Shown here: piece by piece, positions 1 through 9,716 of the stretch
How the letters are laid out: each line of letters begins with the position of its first letter
Position numbering within the stretch: the first letter of the stretch is position 1
Assembly (NCBI RefSeq): GCF_000172555.1
Contig: NZ_ABOX02000008.1
Coordinates: forward strand, 143,001 to 207,000
Length of the DNA stretch: 64,000 nucleotides
Direction: 5' to 3'
From: Pedosphaera parvula Ellin514
GTDB taxonomy: Bacteria; Verrucomicrobiota; Verrucomicrobiia; Limisphaerales; Pedosphaeraceae
Notes under the pieces: generated by a model
The model's input: only the letters and a program-made list of their open reading frames with translations
What the model was told of the DNA's origin: nothing
Databases searched by the model: none
Made by a program: the position numbers and the translations under genes

Positions 1-393
1 ACGCTGGGCACCGATGGTGTCTGCTATCACGAGTGGGAAACGACCGCCAACACGCCTGGCACCTGGAGCAGTTGGGGCAGCCTGGGCGGCCTGTGGAAGG
101 TTGATGCGAAACCATTTGTCGGCACGGACTCGAACGGCGCGCTGGAAGTGTTTCTCATAGGCAGCACCGGTAATTTGTATCACAACTACCAAAGCGGTGG
201 CGGGTGGTCCGGTTGGTTGAGCCTGACCGGGAGCTTTACCCAAAACGTCCGTCCCTGCGTGGGAATGAATCAGAGCGGAAAACTGGAGGTCTTCCTCACC
301 GGTCCAAGTGCCGACGTACAGACCGCCACGGAAAGCGCGGCGAACAGCGCCACCTGGTCGGCCTTTAGCAGCCTGGGCGGAAGCTGGAATTAA
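1..393 (+). CDS. C-terminal part of a secreted beta-propeller repeat protein (5' truncated)
   Basis: The frame is open from base 1 and ends at TAA 391-393, so the start lies outside the window. The 130 visible residues are about three repeats of the pattern G-x-LEVF-x-G-x-x-G-x-x-xH-x-Y-Q-x-x-x-x-WS-x-W-x-x-LGG. The same repeat forms the C-terminal half of the GH25 lysozyme at 26549-28435, where units carry LEVFG and WHNYQ. Such repeats fold as lectin-like (PLL-type) beta-propeller blades and probably bind sugars outside the cell. By analogy the missing N-terminus may hold a hydrolase, but that cannot be seen here. A strong terminator follows 27 bp downstream. Confidence 0.75.
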   Translation, partial: TLGTDGVCYHEWETTANTPGTWSSWGSLGGLWKVDAKPFVGTDSNGALEVFLIGSTGNLYHNYQSGGGWSGWLSLTGSFTQNVRPCVGMNQSGKLEVFLTGPSADVQTATESAANSATWSAFSSLGGSWN

Positions 394-419
394 AGCCTGA
401 ATTAAATTGTTTCACTCGA

Positions 420-457
420 TTCTCCCCGCGCCTCAGTTGGTGCGGGGAGAATTTTTT
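420..457 (+). terminator. Rho-independent terminator
   Basis: A 10-bp perfect stem (TTCTCCCCGC at 420-429 with GCGGGGAGAA at 442-451) is followed by six T residues. It lies just after the stop codon of the propeller gene and probably ends its transcript. Confidence 0.85.
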
Positions 458-498
458 AATGATGAAGAGTTTAAAGCTCTGGCAGCCATTGATAGCGT

Positions 499-1017
499 TC
501 AGCCAGTTTTGGTCCAGCGGAAGTTGCTGAGAAGGATGTAAACGGAGATGCCGTTGGCATCGGTTTGGTAAACGCCGGCGGCGGCGATGGCGTGGATGCC
601 AATGGCGCAGAGCAGGGCGATGTATTTCTCATCGGGCAAATCCACCTGGGCATCGCGCAGATAATCAATTCCCCAGCGTTCGCCCAGTTCCCCCACCTTG
701 TGGCTGGCGCGGGCGACGGCTTCATCGATGTTCGGATTATGCCACGCCCATTCCCAGATCTTCTTTTGCGGCGAATAACTGCCGAGGATTTGGCCATCGG
801 CCTGCCATTGCGAGCCGTCCTCAAAATCCATTTTAAAGATGCCGGTCTGCTGTTGGAAATTCCATTGCGTCGCGTCATCGAAGCGCCAGGTGGTTTCCAT
901 GGCGTCCTGTTTGGGATTCAACTCCGCGCGTGCCTCCGCCAGAAACGCATCTGCTTCCGGCGACACTGTCGTCTCGAAATTGTAGGTTCGTTGCCGAAGC
1001 TTGAAGGGGTTAAACAT
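499..1017 (-). CDS. DUF6882-like hypothetical protein
   Basis: A 172-residue soluble protein with no signal peptide or membrane segment. A central WEWAWHNPN motif preceded by a W-rich beta segment resembles the DUF6882 family as I recall it; that assignment is tentative. The C-terminal third (IALLCAIGIHAIAAAGVYQ) is hydrophobic but looks like a buried helix. Function is unknown. It is convergent with the upstream propeller gene. No clear Shine-Dalgarno sequence precedes the ATG. Overlapping frames on both strands are long but lack coding character. Confidence 0.65.
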   Translation of the reverse strand: MFNPFKLRQRTYNFETTVSPEADAFLAEARAELNPKQDAMETTWRFDDATQWNFQQQTGIFKMDFEDGSQWQADGQILGSYSPQKKIWEWAWHNPNIDEAVARASHKVGELGERWGIDYLRDAQVDLPDEKYIALLCAIGIHAIAAAGVYQTDANGISVYILLSNFRWTKTG

Positions 1018-1501
1018 GAAATTTGCGAAGCGGATGGCGTTATAAACTTTTACTGGAACTCAAGGCTTCAGTTTCGCCTTGTTGACGGGTGAAAGATGGA
1101 ATTGGTTGGAGAGGATGTAAAGGGAAATGGGGATTTAGAAGCCTATACTTGTCGCGTCGCGATCTGCTTGAGCTTCTTCAAGCCACTCGATTTGTGCGCC
1201 ACCTTGGCGCCTGGCATCGTCCAACTCCCAATGGCCGCCTCCGAATCATTAATGACCAATAGTTTATGGGGGCAGGCGGAAAGCAAACGTTGGCATTTTT
1301 TTAAGCAAATAAGACGGGGTGACCGTATACAAATGTGCAATGTAATTTTGATAACTTTCTCCGTTGCAGTTGTCAAAGGAATGTATTTGAACCGATCGTC
1401 ATTACGTCATCGGTATTCGCTGCGATGGTCGCCAATGCTGTGGGCATAAAACAGCAGATTATCGTTTGCTGAAATAACAAACCTGAGGAAATGTTTGTGC
1501 T
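1018..1501. other. Intergenic region, nothing recognised
   Basis: This is 484 bp between a minus-strand gene and the small plus-strand gene at 1502. Short frames exist on both strands (for example 1143-1376 minus) but have no recognisable motif, ribosome site or conserved look. The promoters of the flanking divergent genes should lie here. Confidence 0.5.
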
Positions 1502-1723
1502 ATGCGCATCCTGATACAGAACTGCAAGACATATTTATATTTGAAGGCTCCGGGAGAATGGACCGCTTCAGCAGATGAGGCGACAGATTTTAAAAGGTCC
1601 GTGGATGCCTTGACGCATTGTGCCAAAGCAAATTTGGAAGATGTGCAGATCGTATTGAAATTTCCCACCGGCTTGTATGATGTGAACATCGCGGCTACTG
1701 ATGGTTGCCGCAAAGTCGCTTGA
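1502..1723 (+). CDS. Small conserved-looking protein of 73 residues
   Basis: The protein has aromatic and cysteine residues spaced as in a compact folded domain: YLYLKAPGEWT near residue 11, a central D-A-L-T-H-C helix, then V-Q-I-V-L-KF. A purine-rich stretch TGAGGAA at 1484-1490 sits upstream. I recall similar short proteins occurring in multiple copies in verrucomicrobial genomes, but cannot confirm that here. No transmembrane segment or DNA-binding motif is visible, and function is unknown. It is isolated, with non-coding DNA on both sides. Confidence 0.5.
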   Translation: MRILIQNCKTYLYLKAPGEWTASADEATDFKRSVDALTHCAKANLEDVQIVLKFPTGLYDVNIAATDGCRKVA

Positions 1724-2105
1724 CGCGACAGTTGCTATTTTTCCTGCCAGACGCCTTTGCAAACCGTTGCAGCGTTTGGATAGTTAGTTCAGCAGAGTCT
1801 TCCACTGTAAATTCGAGTTTCTTCGACTAAGAGAAATCCATCATTTGCGCTGGCACGCCATCGTTATCCGGTTTGGAGACCGTCGCTCCGTCGCCCCATT
1901 GCTTTTCATGCTGATTTTCTTTGAAACCTCAATATGTGACGATTCGTTTTGGTGATTGGTCCAATCTGTAAGGAACATTCATAGCCGGTTCTTGAGTGTC
2001 GTCCGGGCCGCATATTTATCTGGCAATTCAATTTAGGACGGGTTTTAGTGGAGTCTTTGCAGGGTGTCTTCGTTCGTTCATTGCAGCAACAGCTACGTTT
2101 AGCCC
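1724..2105. other. Intergenic region, nothing recognised
   Basis: This 382-bp stretch precedes the secreted-protein gene at 2106. I see no convincing gene or long inverted repeat. It probably contains the promoter of the downstream gene, but no -35/-10 pair stands out. Confidence 0.4.
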
Positions 2106-4025
2106 ATGAAAAAGCTCCTAACTCCATTGATCGGAAACAAAATCTTCCTTTTGTCGCTGCTGTTGTTTGTCAGCACTCGCCCCGTCCAGGCGGGAGATGT
2201 CAATTCATACCTTGTTTTGAAAGGGCAATCTTTCTTTCAAAGTGATGCCGGTTCAGCGGCCGCATCCGGTGCTACGATTCAGGCCCAGGTTTCTCCCAAT
2301 GGCTTTAATTTCGTCACGAACGCCGCACTTTTGCCGCCTGGCGGTACCTGGGTGGTTTTGCCTGCCAAAAGCGACGGTTTTACTTTGAAGCAAAACTTCG
2401 CCTCGGTTGTCGCGCTGGATGCCGCATATCCCAACGGTACTTACGCCGTCGCGACCGCCGGGGTGAACGATGGTATGAAGACGAACTATTTGAGTCTAAC
2501 CGGCAATCTCTACCCGACGACGCCTCATTTCAGTAATTTCAACGCGGCTCAAGCGGTCGATCCAACACTGGATTTCACCTTGACCTGGGATGCGATTGCG
2601 GGAGCAACGGCTAATGATTTTTTGCAGATCCAGATCAGGGACTGCACGGGCAATAAGGTGATTGCCTCGCCAGAATTTGGCAAATCCGGCGGTTTGAATG
2701 GACTGGCCACTGCGTTCACCATTCCAGCGCAAACGTTGCGTTCGGGAATGACTTATACCGCGGAGATGCAGGTGGTCCGCATATCCACGTTTGATAATAC
2801 CAGTTATCCCGGAGCGAGCGGGGTGGCAGCGTATTTGGATGACTTGCAAATGAATTTGATTACCACCGGGACGCAGGTGGGATGTGCGCAGGGCCAATTC
2901 CAGTTGGTTTTTAATTTTGCCAGCGGCAGTTTCGGTTCGGGCACCACGGGAACCATTTCGTTTCCGCAAGCGATAAGCTATTATTTCGCATTGTATAACG
3001 TGGACAATGACACGAATTATCCCTCTACGGTGACTTTTACCGGGCCATCCAGCTCGGGGCTGAACAATACGACCAATTCAAATGTAGGCTCGGATTTCGG
3101 CACCTCAGCCTTCTACAGCAGTCCGCCCATCAACACGCCACCCTTTCCAGGAGGCGGCATCTATACAGTGGTTTACAAAGGAATGAGCAACAATTTCAAT
3201 CTGCCGAATCCGGATGCCGTCAACGAACAGGTGTTGATTGTTCCCTCAGTGGCCATCGATGCCTCGAATGTGGTGCAGCAAATCTATTGGACTTATAAAA
3301 GCAGCTCGGGCGCCACGATTGCGGCGCCGGCATTCATGGGCAACATTGAGATCCGCGTGGAAGGTTTCAATGGCAGATTGTATGACGCAGGCAACGAGCA
3401 AAATCGGATTGCTCCTTCCGTCACCAACCATTTTCCCACACAAACGATCATCTGGACAAACGTCACCAGTATCGGGATGGTGTTCAACGACCTCGTCGGA
3501 AATTCCTATGACAGTTATTGGAACCGGACGTTGCAGCCGCTTGCGATCACCACAACAAATCTGCCCATTGCAACGCAAGGTTCGTTTTATAGTTTTCTGC
3601 TGAGCGCCAGCGGCGGCAATCAGCAATATAACTGGTCGGTTGTTTCCAACTCCCTGCCAGGTGGGCTGACCTTGAATGGCATCACGGGGGAAATCAGCGG
3701 CACACCTTCCACCAGTGGCAATTTCAACTTCATCGCGCAAGTGCAGGACACGTCCGGGAGCTTCACCAATCGAGTCTTGAGTTTGTTGGTAAATGCTGGA
3801 AATACACCTGCCATAACACTTAGTTCCCCGACGGTTGCAAATGGACAATTTAGGTTTCAGGTGAATGGACACTCCGGCGTGAATTATACCATCCAGGTTT
3901 CCACCAACTTGATAAACTGGGCCGCGCTCCTCACCACCAATTCCACCAGTACCAGCTTCAAAGTGCTTGATGCCGGCGTTGGTGGCTTTTCCCGGCGCTA
4001 TTATCGTGTTCAAACCGGACCGTGA
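2106..4025 (+). CDS. Large secreted protein with putative Ig (He_PIG-like) domain and C-terminal tail domain
   Basis: A 639-residue protein with an N-terminal signal peptide (hydrophobic segment around residues 12-25, likely cleavage after VQA). Residues ~30-480 are homologous by eye to the protein at 49041-50738: both carry a VLKGQ/VIKGQ motif, TPHFSNF, LDFTL-x-W, TLRSG, a YPGA-x-GVA stretch and TTGT-x-VGC. Residues ~485-570 resemble a putative Ig domain with LPGGLTLN and GEISGTP. The last ~60 residues form the tail domain shared by seven proteins here (YTIQVSTNLINW ... RRYYR). No catalytic motif is recognised. It may be a cell-surface adhesin or matrix protein. Confidence 0.8.
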   Translation: MKKLLTPLIGNKIFLLSLLLFVSTRPVQAGDVNSYLVLKGQSFFQSDAGSAAASGATIQAQVSPNGFNFVTNAALLPPGGTWVVLPAKSDGFTLKQNFASVVALDAAYPNGTYAVATAGVNDGMKTNYLSLTGNLYPTTPHFSNFNAAQAVDPTLDFTLTWDAIAGATANDFLQIQIRDCTGNKVIASPEFGKSGGLNGLATAFTIPAQTLRSGMTYTAEMQVVRISTFDNTSYPGASGVAAYLDDLQMNLITTGTQVGCAQGQFQLVFNFASGSFGSGTTGTISFPQAISYYFALYNVDNDTNYPSTVTFTGPSSSGLNNTTNSNVGSDFGTSAFYSSPPINTPPFPGGGIYTVVYKGMSNNFNLPNPDAVNEQVLIVPSVAIDASNVVQQIYWTYKSSSGATIAAPAFMGNIEIRVEGFNGRLYDAGNEQNRIAPSVTNHFPTQTIIWTNVTSIGMVFNDLVGNSYDSYWNRTLQPLAITTTNLPIATQGSFYSFLLSASGGNQQYNWSVVSNSLPGGLTLNGITGEISGTPSTSGNFNFIAQVQDTSGSFTNRVLSLLVNAGNTPAITLSSPTVANGQFRFQVNGHSGVNYTIQVSTNLINWAALLTTNSTSTSFKVLDAGVGGFSRRYYRVQTGP

Positions 4026-4114
4026 GCAAGGCCATTTAGCGGAACTATCATTTGCGTCTCCTGCCAGCTGGCCTCACCCTGCCTGTTGAAACTCCCACGC
4101 GATTCAGCAAGAGC

Positions 4115-6880
4115 TCAAGGCAATGTGATGCGATAGAATCTTAAATTTCTTTCCGTGTCGACGGGATCGGTGGCAGTAACCAGGCCGCTATCATCGGCCA
4201 TGACCGTCGCAATGGTTTCCCAAGTGAGCAGATCGGTCGATGCCTGAATATTGTAATAGGTTCCCGGGATGCCGATGAACCGAAGTTGCGCGGCGCCTTG
4301 ATCAACGACCAGGGAAGTCCTCGGTTGCACGTCCACCATCACGCTGGCGGAACTGGAGTCTCCCTCAGAATTGGTTGCAGCGTAGATAAAACTGTCCGTG
4401 CCAACAAAGCCGGTCGGTGGCGTGTATTCCACTGCGCCATTGATTAGAGCAATCGTGCCGCCCGCGGTGCTGTTGCCCGGGACGGAGCCGATGGCGAGTG
4501 CGCCGCCAAACAGATCACTGTCGTTGGCGAGTAGCGCGCTTTGGTCGAAAGTTGTGGAGGTGCCAGGTGTGACTGAGAGGGAATCGTTGGCCGCAACCAG
4601 ATCCTGAGGCACGAAATCGGGGTCATTGGTTACGAGAATGCGCTCAAGAGTTGAGTTTGCTTCACGACAACGAAAGCGAATCGTGTGGCTTCCAGGCGTG
4701 AGGCCAAAGAGCCTTGGGCTCACTGCGGCCGGTGTTGCGGTTCCCGCGCGACCGTTGACGACGGTCCACTGCCAGTCGCTGGACCACATCCCTTCGGCGT
4801 CGTCGTAAATATCTTCGGGCCCACCGTCCACCGATACATAAAAGGAATCGCTGGCGTATGAGGGCGAGAGCACTTTGCCCCAAATGACATAGGTATCAGC
4901 AACGGGAACGTTCACAGTTAAATCAACAGTGCCTTGCTCCGCCACCGGGGAGAAGACGTAGCGACGGGAAGGGATCCCTGCGTCACTGGCGGCTGTCGTT
5001 GGCGGAGTGAGTAATCCCGATTCCGCTTCCAACGGGAGGTAAACTTTTTGCCCGATGGAGACGGAAGGATTGACGGTCAGTGTGAATGTCCTGCTGCCGG
5101 AAGTCGCGCCATCGCTGGCGGTGATGGTGATGTTGGCAGTGCCGGATTGGTTGGGCGTTGGGGTGAGGGTCAGAGAGCGATTGGCGCCGGTGCCGCCGAT
5201 TACGATGTTCGCGTCGGGAACGAGGTTGGGGTTCGAAGAATGTGCGGAGAGCGAGAGGTTGTCGGCAGCGGTTTGTGCATCCTGTACCGTAAATAGGATG
5301 GGCACGGGTGGCGTATTGGCATTGATGGTTTGGTTGCCGATAGGGGAGATGATTGGTGCAGTGTGGGAGTTGGTAACGCTGGTGGGCAGGAGAATGAACG
5401 CACAAAAATCCGGTCCTGAAGCGGCTGGGGCATTAGCGCCGACCGGTTGGGCGACTGAGAGACCCATGGTGGGGACGATGATATAACCGCCGTTATACGT
5501 TCCAGTGGCCACAGGAGTGCCATAGAAATCCTGTGCGTTGCGGACTTCGTAAGACGTACCCGCTGGCAACACCTGGCTGACATCCACGGCCACGGAATTT
5601 AAGTGCTCCCAATTATAGATGATGATGTTGGCGCGACCGGGTTCGTATTTGTTCGGGCGAACCGACACGACATTGTTGACGGGTTTTGTGATCAGAAAAT
5701 TATTGTTGGGATAGGCGGATTGATTCAGTCCGAGGGTGCCATTGACGAAGGTATTTCCTGCCAAAGTCATGTTGGCATTGCCGCTGAACATCGCGCTGGT
5801 TTGAAAGTAATTGCCTTCACACACGGCGTTGAGTGAACCGCCGTCGTAGCCGAGATAGAAATCCGCGCTGCTGCCCATGGTGTCATAAATAAAGTTGGTA
5901 AGAACAACCGGGTTTTGTGCCTGGCCCTGGTAGGCGCCGAGCAGCAAGTTTGCCTGATGCGATGCAGCAAGTCCGCCGTTGAGGAAAAAGGCGGAACCTT
6001 CGACGTCAAAATTATCCGCAATGGGACTGGGTCCGCTACCAGTGGCCTGCATGCCAAGCGCATAATTATCGAAGATAAAACAATCGATGATGTGTTTGGT
6101 TGTGGGTGCGACGTTTTGACCATAGATGCCGTGGCCGTGGGCGCGATCGGGACCCTGCCATCCGTTGTAATAGGAGAGTGAGCCGTAAACTTCGGTATCG
6201 CCGGCGGCCGTATTCATGCCGATGCCGCCCCCGATATTATCGTGGATAACCATGTTGATCAGCTTGCAGTTGGGAGCTCGCAGATCGGCACCGCTGACGC
6301 AGAAATCGGTTTGGTTGCCGTCGTAGGTAACCCACCAGGTGGTTGGCCATGGACCGGATTGTGAGCTGCTGCGAATGGGCATCATGCCGCCGCCGAACTC
6401 CTGTGAATCCATGATTTCAAGTCCCCAGTAATTTACCCAGCCGCCAGTGGTTTGCAGAAGGTTGCCATCGATGGTGGCCCGTTCCCCGGGATAGGCGCGT
6501 AGTGTGATGGGTTGTCCGCTCGCGCCGGCCAGGCGGCTGACGAACTTGGTCGGGCGATTCGATTGCCGATGCATGCCGCCATGCACCCAGATGGTATCGC
6601 CAGGTTTAACAGTGGAGGGTTGATTCAGTGCCGTTTGCAAATCCCATGGATTGGCCGCGCTTCCATCGCCGGAAGGAGAGCCGTTGGGAGATACGTAAAA
6701 CTCGGTTGCTCCGGCTGAAGCAGCCGGAAACAGCGTGAGCAGCGCCATACACTTGAATATGGCTTTGCCATAAGAATAGACGTGAGTCGGGCAAACGAGT
6801 TGAGGCTGTAATAGTGGATACAGAATCAAACGTGGGTATAGGTGACTTATCGCTTTGAATAGAAAAGTAATGAATTTCAT
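4115..6880 (-). CDS. Secreted parallel beta-helix protein with cadherin-like and carbohydrate-binding-like domains
   Basis: A 921-residue protein. The ATG at 6880 is preceded by AAAGGGA at good spacing. The signal region is long, with the hydrophobic core MALLTLFPAASAGA around residues 45-58. Mature residues begin EFYVSPNGSPSGDGSA, typical of right-handed beta-helix (pectate-lyase-like) proteins, and the helix runs to ~480. Next come a cadherin-like segment (~515-610), a carbohydrate-binding-like region (~615-765, starting PLEAESG), a Big/cadherin-type domain with ANDSD (~770-860), and the shared tail (YYNIQASTDLLTW ... RFYRI). It probably binds or cleaves an acidic polysaccharide. Lyase catalytic residues cannot be assigned with confidence. 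Confidence 0.8.
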   Translation of the reverse strand: MKFITFLFKAISHLYPRLILYPLLQPQLVCPTHVYSYGKAIFKCMALLTLFPAASAGATEFYVSPNGSPSGDGSAANPWDLQTALNQPSTVKPGDTIWVHGGMHRQSNRPTKFVSRLAGASGQPITLRAYPGERATIDGNLLQTTGGWVNYWGLEIMDSQEFGGGMMPIRSSSQSGPWPTTWWVTYDGNQTDFCVSGADLRAPNCKLINMVIHDNIGGGIGMNTAAGDTEVYGSLSYYNGWQGPDRAHGHGIYGQNVAPTTKHIIDCFIFDNYALGMQATGSGPSPIADNFDVEGSAFFLNGGLAASHQANLLLGAYQGQAQNPVVLTNFIYDTMGSSADFYLGYDGGSLNAVCEGNYFQTSAMFSGNANMTLAGNTFVNGTLGLNQSAYPNNNFLITKPVNNVVSVRPNKYEPGRANIIIYNWEHLNSVAVDVSQVLPAGTSYEVRNAQDFYGTPVATGTYNGGYIIVPTMGLSVAQPVGANAPAASGPDFCAFILLPTSVTNSHTAPIISPIGNQTINANTPPVPILFTVQDAQTAADNLSLSAHSSNPNLVPDANIVIGGTGANRSLTLTPTPNQSGTANITITASDGATSGSRTFTLTVNPSVSIGQKVYLPLEAESGLLTPPTTAASDAGIPSRRYVFSPVAEQGTVDLTVNVPVADTYVIWGKVLSPSYASDSFYVSVDGGPEDIYDDAEGMWSSDWQWTVVNGRAGTATPAAVSPRLFGLTPGSHTIRFRCREANSTLERILVTNDPDFVPQDLVAANDSLSVTPGTSTTFDQSALLANDSDLFGGALAIGSVPGNSTAGGTIALINGAVEYTPPTGFVGTDSFIYAATNSEGDSSSASVMVDVQPRTSLVVDQGAAQLRFIGIPGTYYNIQASTDLLTWETIATVMADDSGLVTATDPVDTERNLRFYRITLP

Positions 6881-7343
6881 AAATATTCCCTTTTGTCATG
6901 CCGCCGGTTGAAACCCCTTGAAGCTGTTGTTTATGCGGTCTGGCAGGTGGAATCAGGCGCGAACAGCGACACTTCAATCACCTGGATTTGTATTACCTGC
7001 TCGAGTGTTCAGTCGCATGGGGCGTGCCATCGCTCATTCATTAGCGCAACGGCATGGTCATCATTTTCTTAGAAAATGAGCGGGAAAATGGAAGTTTTGT
7101 AAATAGATTAAGAGTCAGGACATTTGCGATGAAAAGTTCAGGACTGGTTGCATTTTGCGAGAAGTGCTGGAGGAGAGATTGGGAGCGGGAAGAATGGTTC
7201 CGGCTCGAATATGCTGGCCATTAGCGCTCTCACCCTGGTCTTCAAAATAAGCTTTGACAAAGCACGGTCGCATACTTAAACTATTTAAGTAATTAAGAAA
7301 GACAAGCACAGTGTTCCGAGTGAAACGACCGAAAGGATAATCA
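6881..7343. other. Divergent intergenic region with a small palindrome
   Basis: This 463-bp stretch separates divergent genes and should hold both promoters. It contains a near-perfect palindrome, CATTTTCTTAGAAAATG at 7062-7078, which could be an operator or part of a hairpin. No open frame in it looks coding. Confidence 0.45.
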
Positions 7344-8021
7344 ATGAAACAAGAACTGGATCGGATTAAAAAGGATGTGGAGACAATTGAAAAGGCCATG
7401 GGCCTGGTTCCTTCGATGGGGCGGGAATGGATTCAATGGATGAAACGCGACCGGTGGTTCAACCTCTTGTGGTGTCTGCCGGGATTCATTCTTATTGCTG
7501 CAACGTTGTTGCCGGTTGACCATGCGAAAAGATATTTGGGGCTGGTCTCTGACCAATGGGCGGGAGTATTGGTGGTCGTCGCGCTGATCGGCATCGCCAG
7601 TGGCCACACGCGAAAGGTGACGCGCGAGGATGGGCGTCCTGAAAGCATGATTCGAGAATCCAAGCGGATTAATGGGATGACCGCCCAAGGACTCTGGTTT
7701 GGGTTGGCGCTGGTGGTGCAAGTGTTGTTGTTTTTTGTCTGGGGCAGAAGCAATCACATTGCCTTCGGACCATTCTGGTCGGGTTTGTTTATTCTCATGG
7801 GATCGACGTGTTTGGTGGCGGCGCTGGTTGCGAGAGCATGGATATTGTTGGGATATGCCATACCGTTTCTGGCCTATGGTCTCAGTCTGCCGCTGACAGG
7901 GGGGAATCACAAAGTGAACGGAGTCCTGTTTGGAGCGATGTTTATAGCCGTAGCGTTGTCGTTTGCATTCATCCAAATCTGGCAAATCCGGCGAATCGAA
8001 GGTCAACATGAAACCCATTGA
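7344..8021 (+). CDS. Integral membrane protein, partner of the following regulator
   Basis: A 225-residue protein with AAGGA seven bases before the ATG. A hydrophilic N-terminal helix of ~40 residues (coiled-coil-like, MKQELDRIKKDVETIEK) precedes about six hydrophobic segments, roughly at 43-60, 73-88, 117-135, 141-160, 163-180 and 190-208. The family was not recognised. The next gene starts inside its 3' end and encodes a winged-helix regulator. Such membrane protein plus MarR/PadR-like pairs usually act as a sensing or self-regulating unit, so a signal or stress role is inferred. Confidence 0.75.
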   Translation: MKQELDRIKKDVETIEKAMGLVPSMGREWIQWMKRDRWFNLLWCLPGFILIAATLLPVDHAKRYLGLVSDQWAGVLVVVALIGIASGHTRKVTREDGRPESMIRESKRINGMTAQGLWFGLALVVQVLLFFVWGRSNHIAFGPFWSGLFILMGSTCLVAALVARAWILLGYAIPFLAYGLSLPLTGGNHKVNGVLFGAMFIAVALSFAFIQIWQIRRIEGQHETH

Positions 8022-8334
8022 TTTCAACGGCCTCGACACTGCTGTGCATGGCCCCATCCGACTGGGGATCATGACGGCATTGCAGGTCGATGGCCCTCTC
8101 GATTTCACCACCTTGAAGAAGCGGCTCGAAACCGTGGATGGCAGTTTGAACCTGCACCTGGGCAAACTTGAGGAGTGCGGCTACATTACCGGCACGAAAG
8201 CGTTTGTCGCTTTACGGCCCAAGACGACCTACAGAATCACTTCAGGCGGCAGGAAGGCGCTCACGAATTACCTGCAAAGTATGAAGAGCCTGATTGAATA
8301 TCTCGAGTCAGCGCCAGGGAAGGACAGGGCTTGA
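8008..8334 (+). CDS. Winged-helix transcriptional regulator
   Basis: A 108-residue protein matching the short MarR/PadR-like winged-helix family: helix VHGPIRLGIMTALQ, recognition region FTTLKKRLETVDGSLNLHLGKLEE, then the wing GYITGTK and TYRITSGGRKAL. I chose ATG 8008 over an upstream in-frame ATG at 7963 because domain homology begins there and a GAAGGT site precedes it. The gene overlaps the upstream membrane-protein gene by 14 bp, implying translational coupling. No metal- or ligand-binding motif is seen. Confidence 0.85.
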   Translation: MKPIDFNGLDTAVHGPIRLGIMTALQVDGPLDFTTLKKRLETVDGSLNLHLGKLEECGYITGTKAFVALRPKTTYRITSGGRKALTNYLQSMKSLIEYLESAPGKDRA

Positions 8335-8421
8335 GGGCCGTTGAAGGCGGTGAGTCCGCATCCTCCCCGATCTGCCAACAAAGAATGCAAAATCATCGAC
8401 AATCAAGGCGGAGGCGGATAA

Positions 8422-9504
8422 TTGTTTCTGATGTTGAGGAGATTTGTTTACCTGCTGGCACTACTCGCAAACGCAGGCACGCTGATGGCGGCTGGCTCAG
8501 TACCGGCTCTGGATAACCTTGGCCAGTCCTTTTACTCAAAAGGCATTCAGGTCAAGTGGGAGATCAAAACCAATCCATTTCCACAGACGGTCCGAATTTT
8601 CGAAATCGTGCCGCACGACTTTTCACAAAATGTCGTTTCTAATATGATGCGGCTCGGTGCTTTTACGGAAGCAGATCGAACCGGTGGTCAAGCCCGTGGG
8701 GTTGCAGTTCCTGCAGGCGAGCTGAATTTCCGCGGCGAGGATGCTAAAAGTTTCCTCTCGATCGCTCCAGGCCAGGGGCACATTAAGCTGTCCGTTCCCA
8801 ATGTCTCAACCGACTGGCCAACGAAAGTGCCGGACCAGTCGCGAGCGATGAAACTGGGAACCAGCCTGCTGAAGTTGCTCGAGATTCCGACGGCAGAGCT
8901 TGTGACCGGAGAGGATGATCGACCCAAGGCGTGGTTTTACCCTGGCGTCGTAAGCGGCTTTGATAAAGGGAAAAAGGAGTTCGTTGAAGTGCCTTCGACG
9001 ATGGGGATTGAGTTTCGCAGACAGCTCGATCATATCCTGTGTGGTGGTGACGGTATTCACCTGCAATTTGAAACCGGAGAAAAGCTAACTCAACTGGAGG
9101 TTAACTGGCATTCGGTAAAACCTTCGAAGCCGTGCAAGGTGGCGACAATCGCCCAAATTACTTCCTGGATAAAAGAGGGAAGAGCGCGAGTTGCGTCAGT
9201 GGAAGTCCAGGGTTCGGGTGGACGCCGGCTTCGGCCAGCCGAGATTAAGAAATTAACCATCCGCGAAGCTACGCTCAATTACTCGGACTTCACTTATCCT
9301 TCCCCATTTGGTTTTGATGAGCAGATTGCCAGCCAACTTTATCCCTATGCTGCCTTGACCGCTGTCGCTGAACTTCAACGTGGGGATTGGGAAGTCATCT
9401 ACTTGTTTGTTCCGGTCACCACGGAGGCGCTGACACAAGTCTCACGCAAGTCTGATCAATACGGTTTTGGGATCTATCCGAGCAGGCGTTATCAACGCAA
9501 CTGA
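8422..9504 (+). CDS. Secreted hypothetical protein with TTG start
   Basis: A 360-residue protein with an N-terminal signal peptide (FVYLLALLANAGTLMAAG). GGAGG at 8410-8414 is seven bases before TTG 8422, whereas ATG 8431 is sixteen bases away, so TTG is the preferred start; either gives an intact signal peptide. The rest is soluble, with no recognised domain. It contains alternating beta-rich stretches and a WEVIYLFVPVTTEAL motif near the C-terminus. It follows the regulator gene by 87 bp and could be co-transcribed. Confidence 0.7.
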   Translation: MFLMLRRFVYLLALLANAGTLMAAGSVPALDNLGQSFYSKGIQVKWEIKTNPFPQTVRIFEIVPHDFSQNVVSNMMRLGAFTEADRTGGQARGVAVPAGELNFRGEDAKSFLSIAPGQGHIKLSVPNVSTDWPTKVPDQSRAMKLGTSLLKLLEIPTAELVTGEDDRPKAWFYPGVVSGFDKGKKEFVEVPSTMGIEFRRQLDHILCGGDGIHLQFETGEKLTQLEVNWHSVKPSKPCKVATIAQITSWIKEGRARVASVEVQGSGGRRLRPAEIKKLTIREATLNYSDFTYPSPFGFDEQIASQLYPYAALTAVAELQRGDWEVIYLFVPVTTEALTQVSRKSDQYGFGIYPSRRYQRN

Positions 9505-9716
9505 AAGCCGGAAACGAAACTCAATAGTCGGGCAGTGGATCAGACGGTGCCAAACACAGAGAACGAAGAGATCGCAAACAGAGAAGCGGGTGATCCAACG
9601 CCCAAACATGTTCATGTTCCCTCCCTCTCTAAGTTCTTTGTGCTCCTTGCGGTCAAATAAAGAATTTTGCAAATATTCCGTCCGGTTTAGTAGGTTGGCG
9701 TAAATACACCAATAAC
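9505..9716. repeat. Low-complexity intergenic repeat of the 'cacagagaac / ttctttgtgctccttgcggtc' type
   Basis: Two oppositely oriented arms resemble each other: ACACAGAGAACGAAGAGA near 9553 and TTCTTTGTGCTCCTTGCGG near 9633. Repeats of this wording are dispersed in many bacterial genomes between genes. Only one pair lies here, so its repeat nature is partly inferred. The sigma-factor promoter should also be in this interval. Confidence 0.4.

Noticed and set aside
565..1092. 175-codon plus-strand frame
   Set aside because: It is antisense to the DUF6882-like gene and its translation has no domain-like pattern; the minus-strand frame is better.
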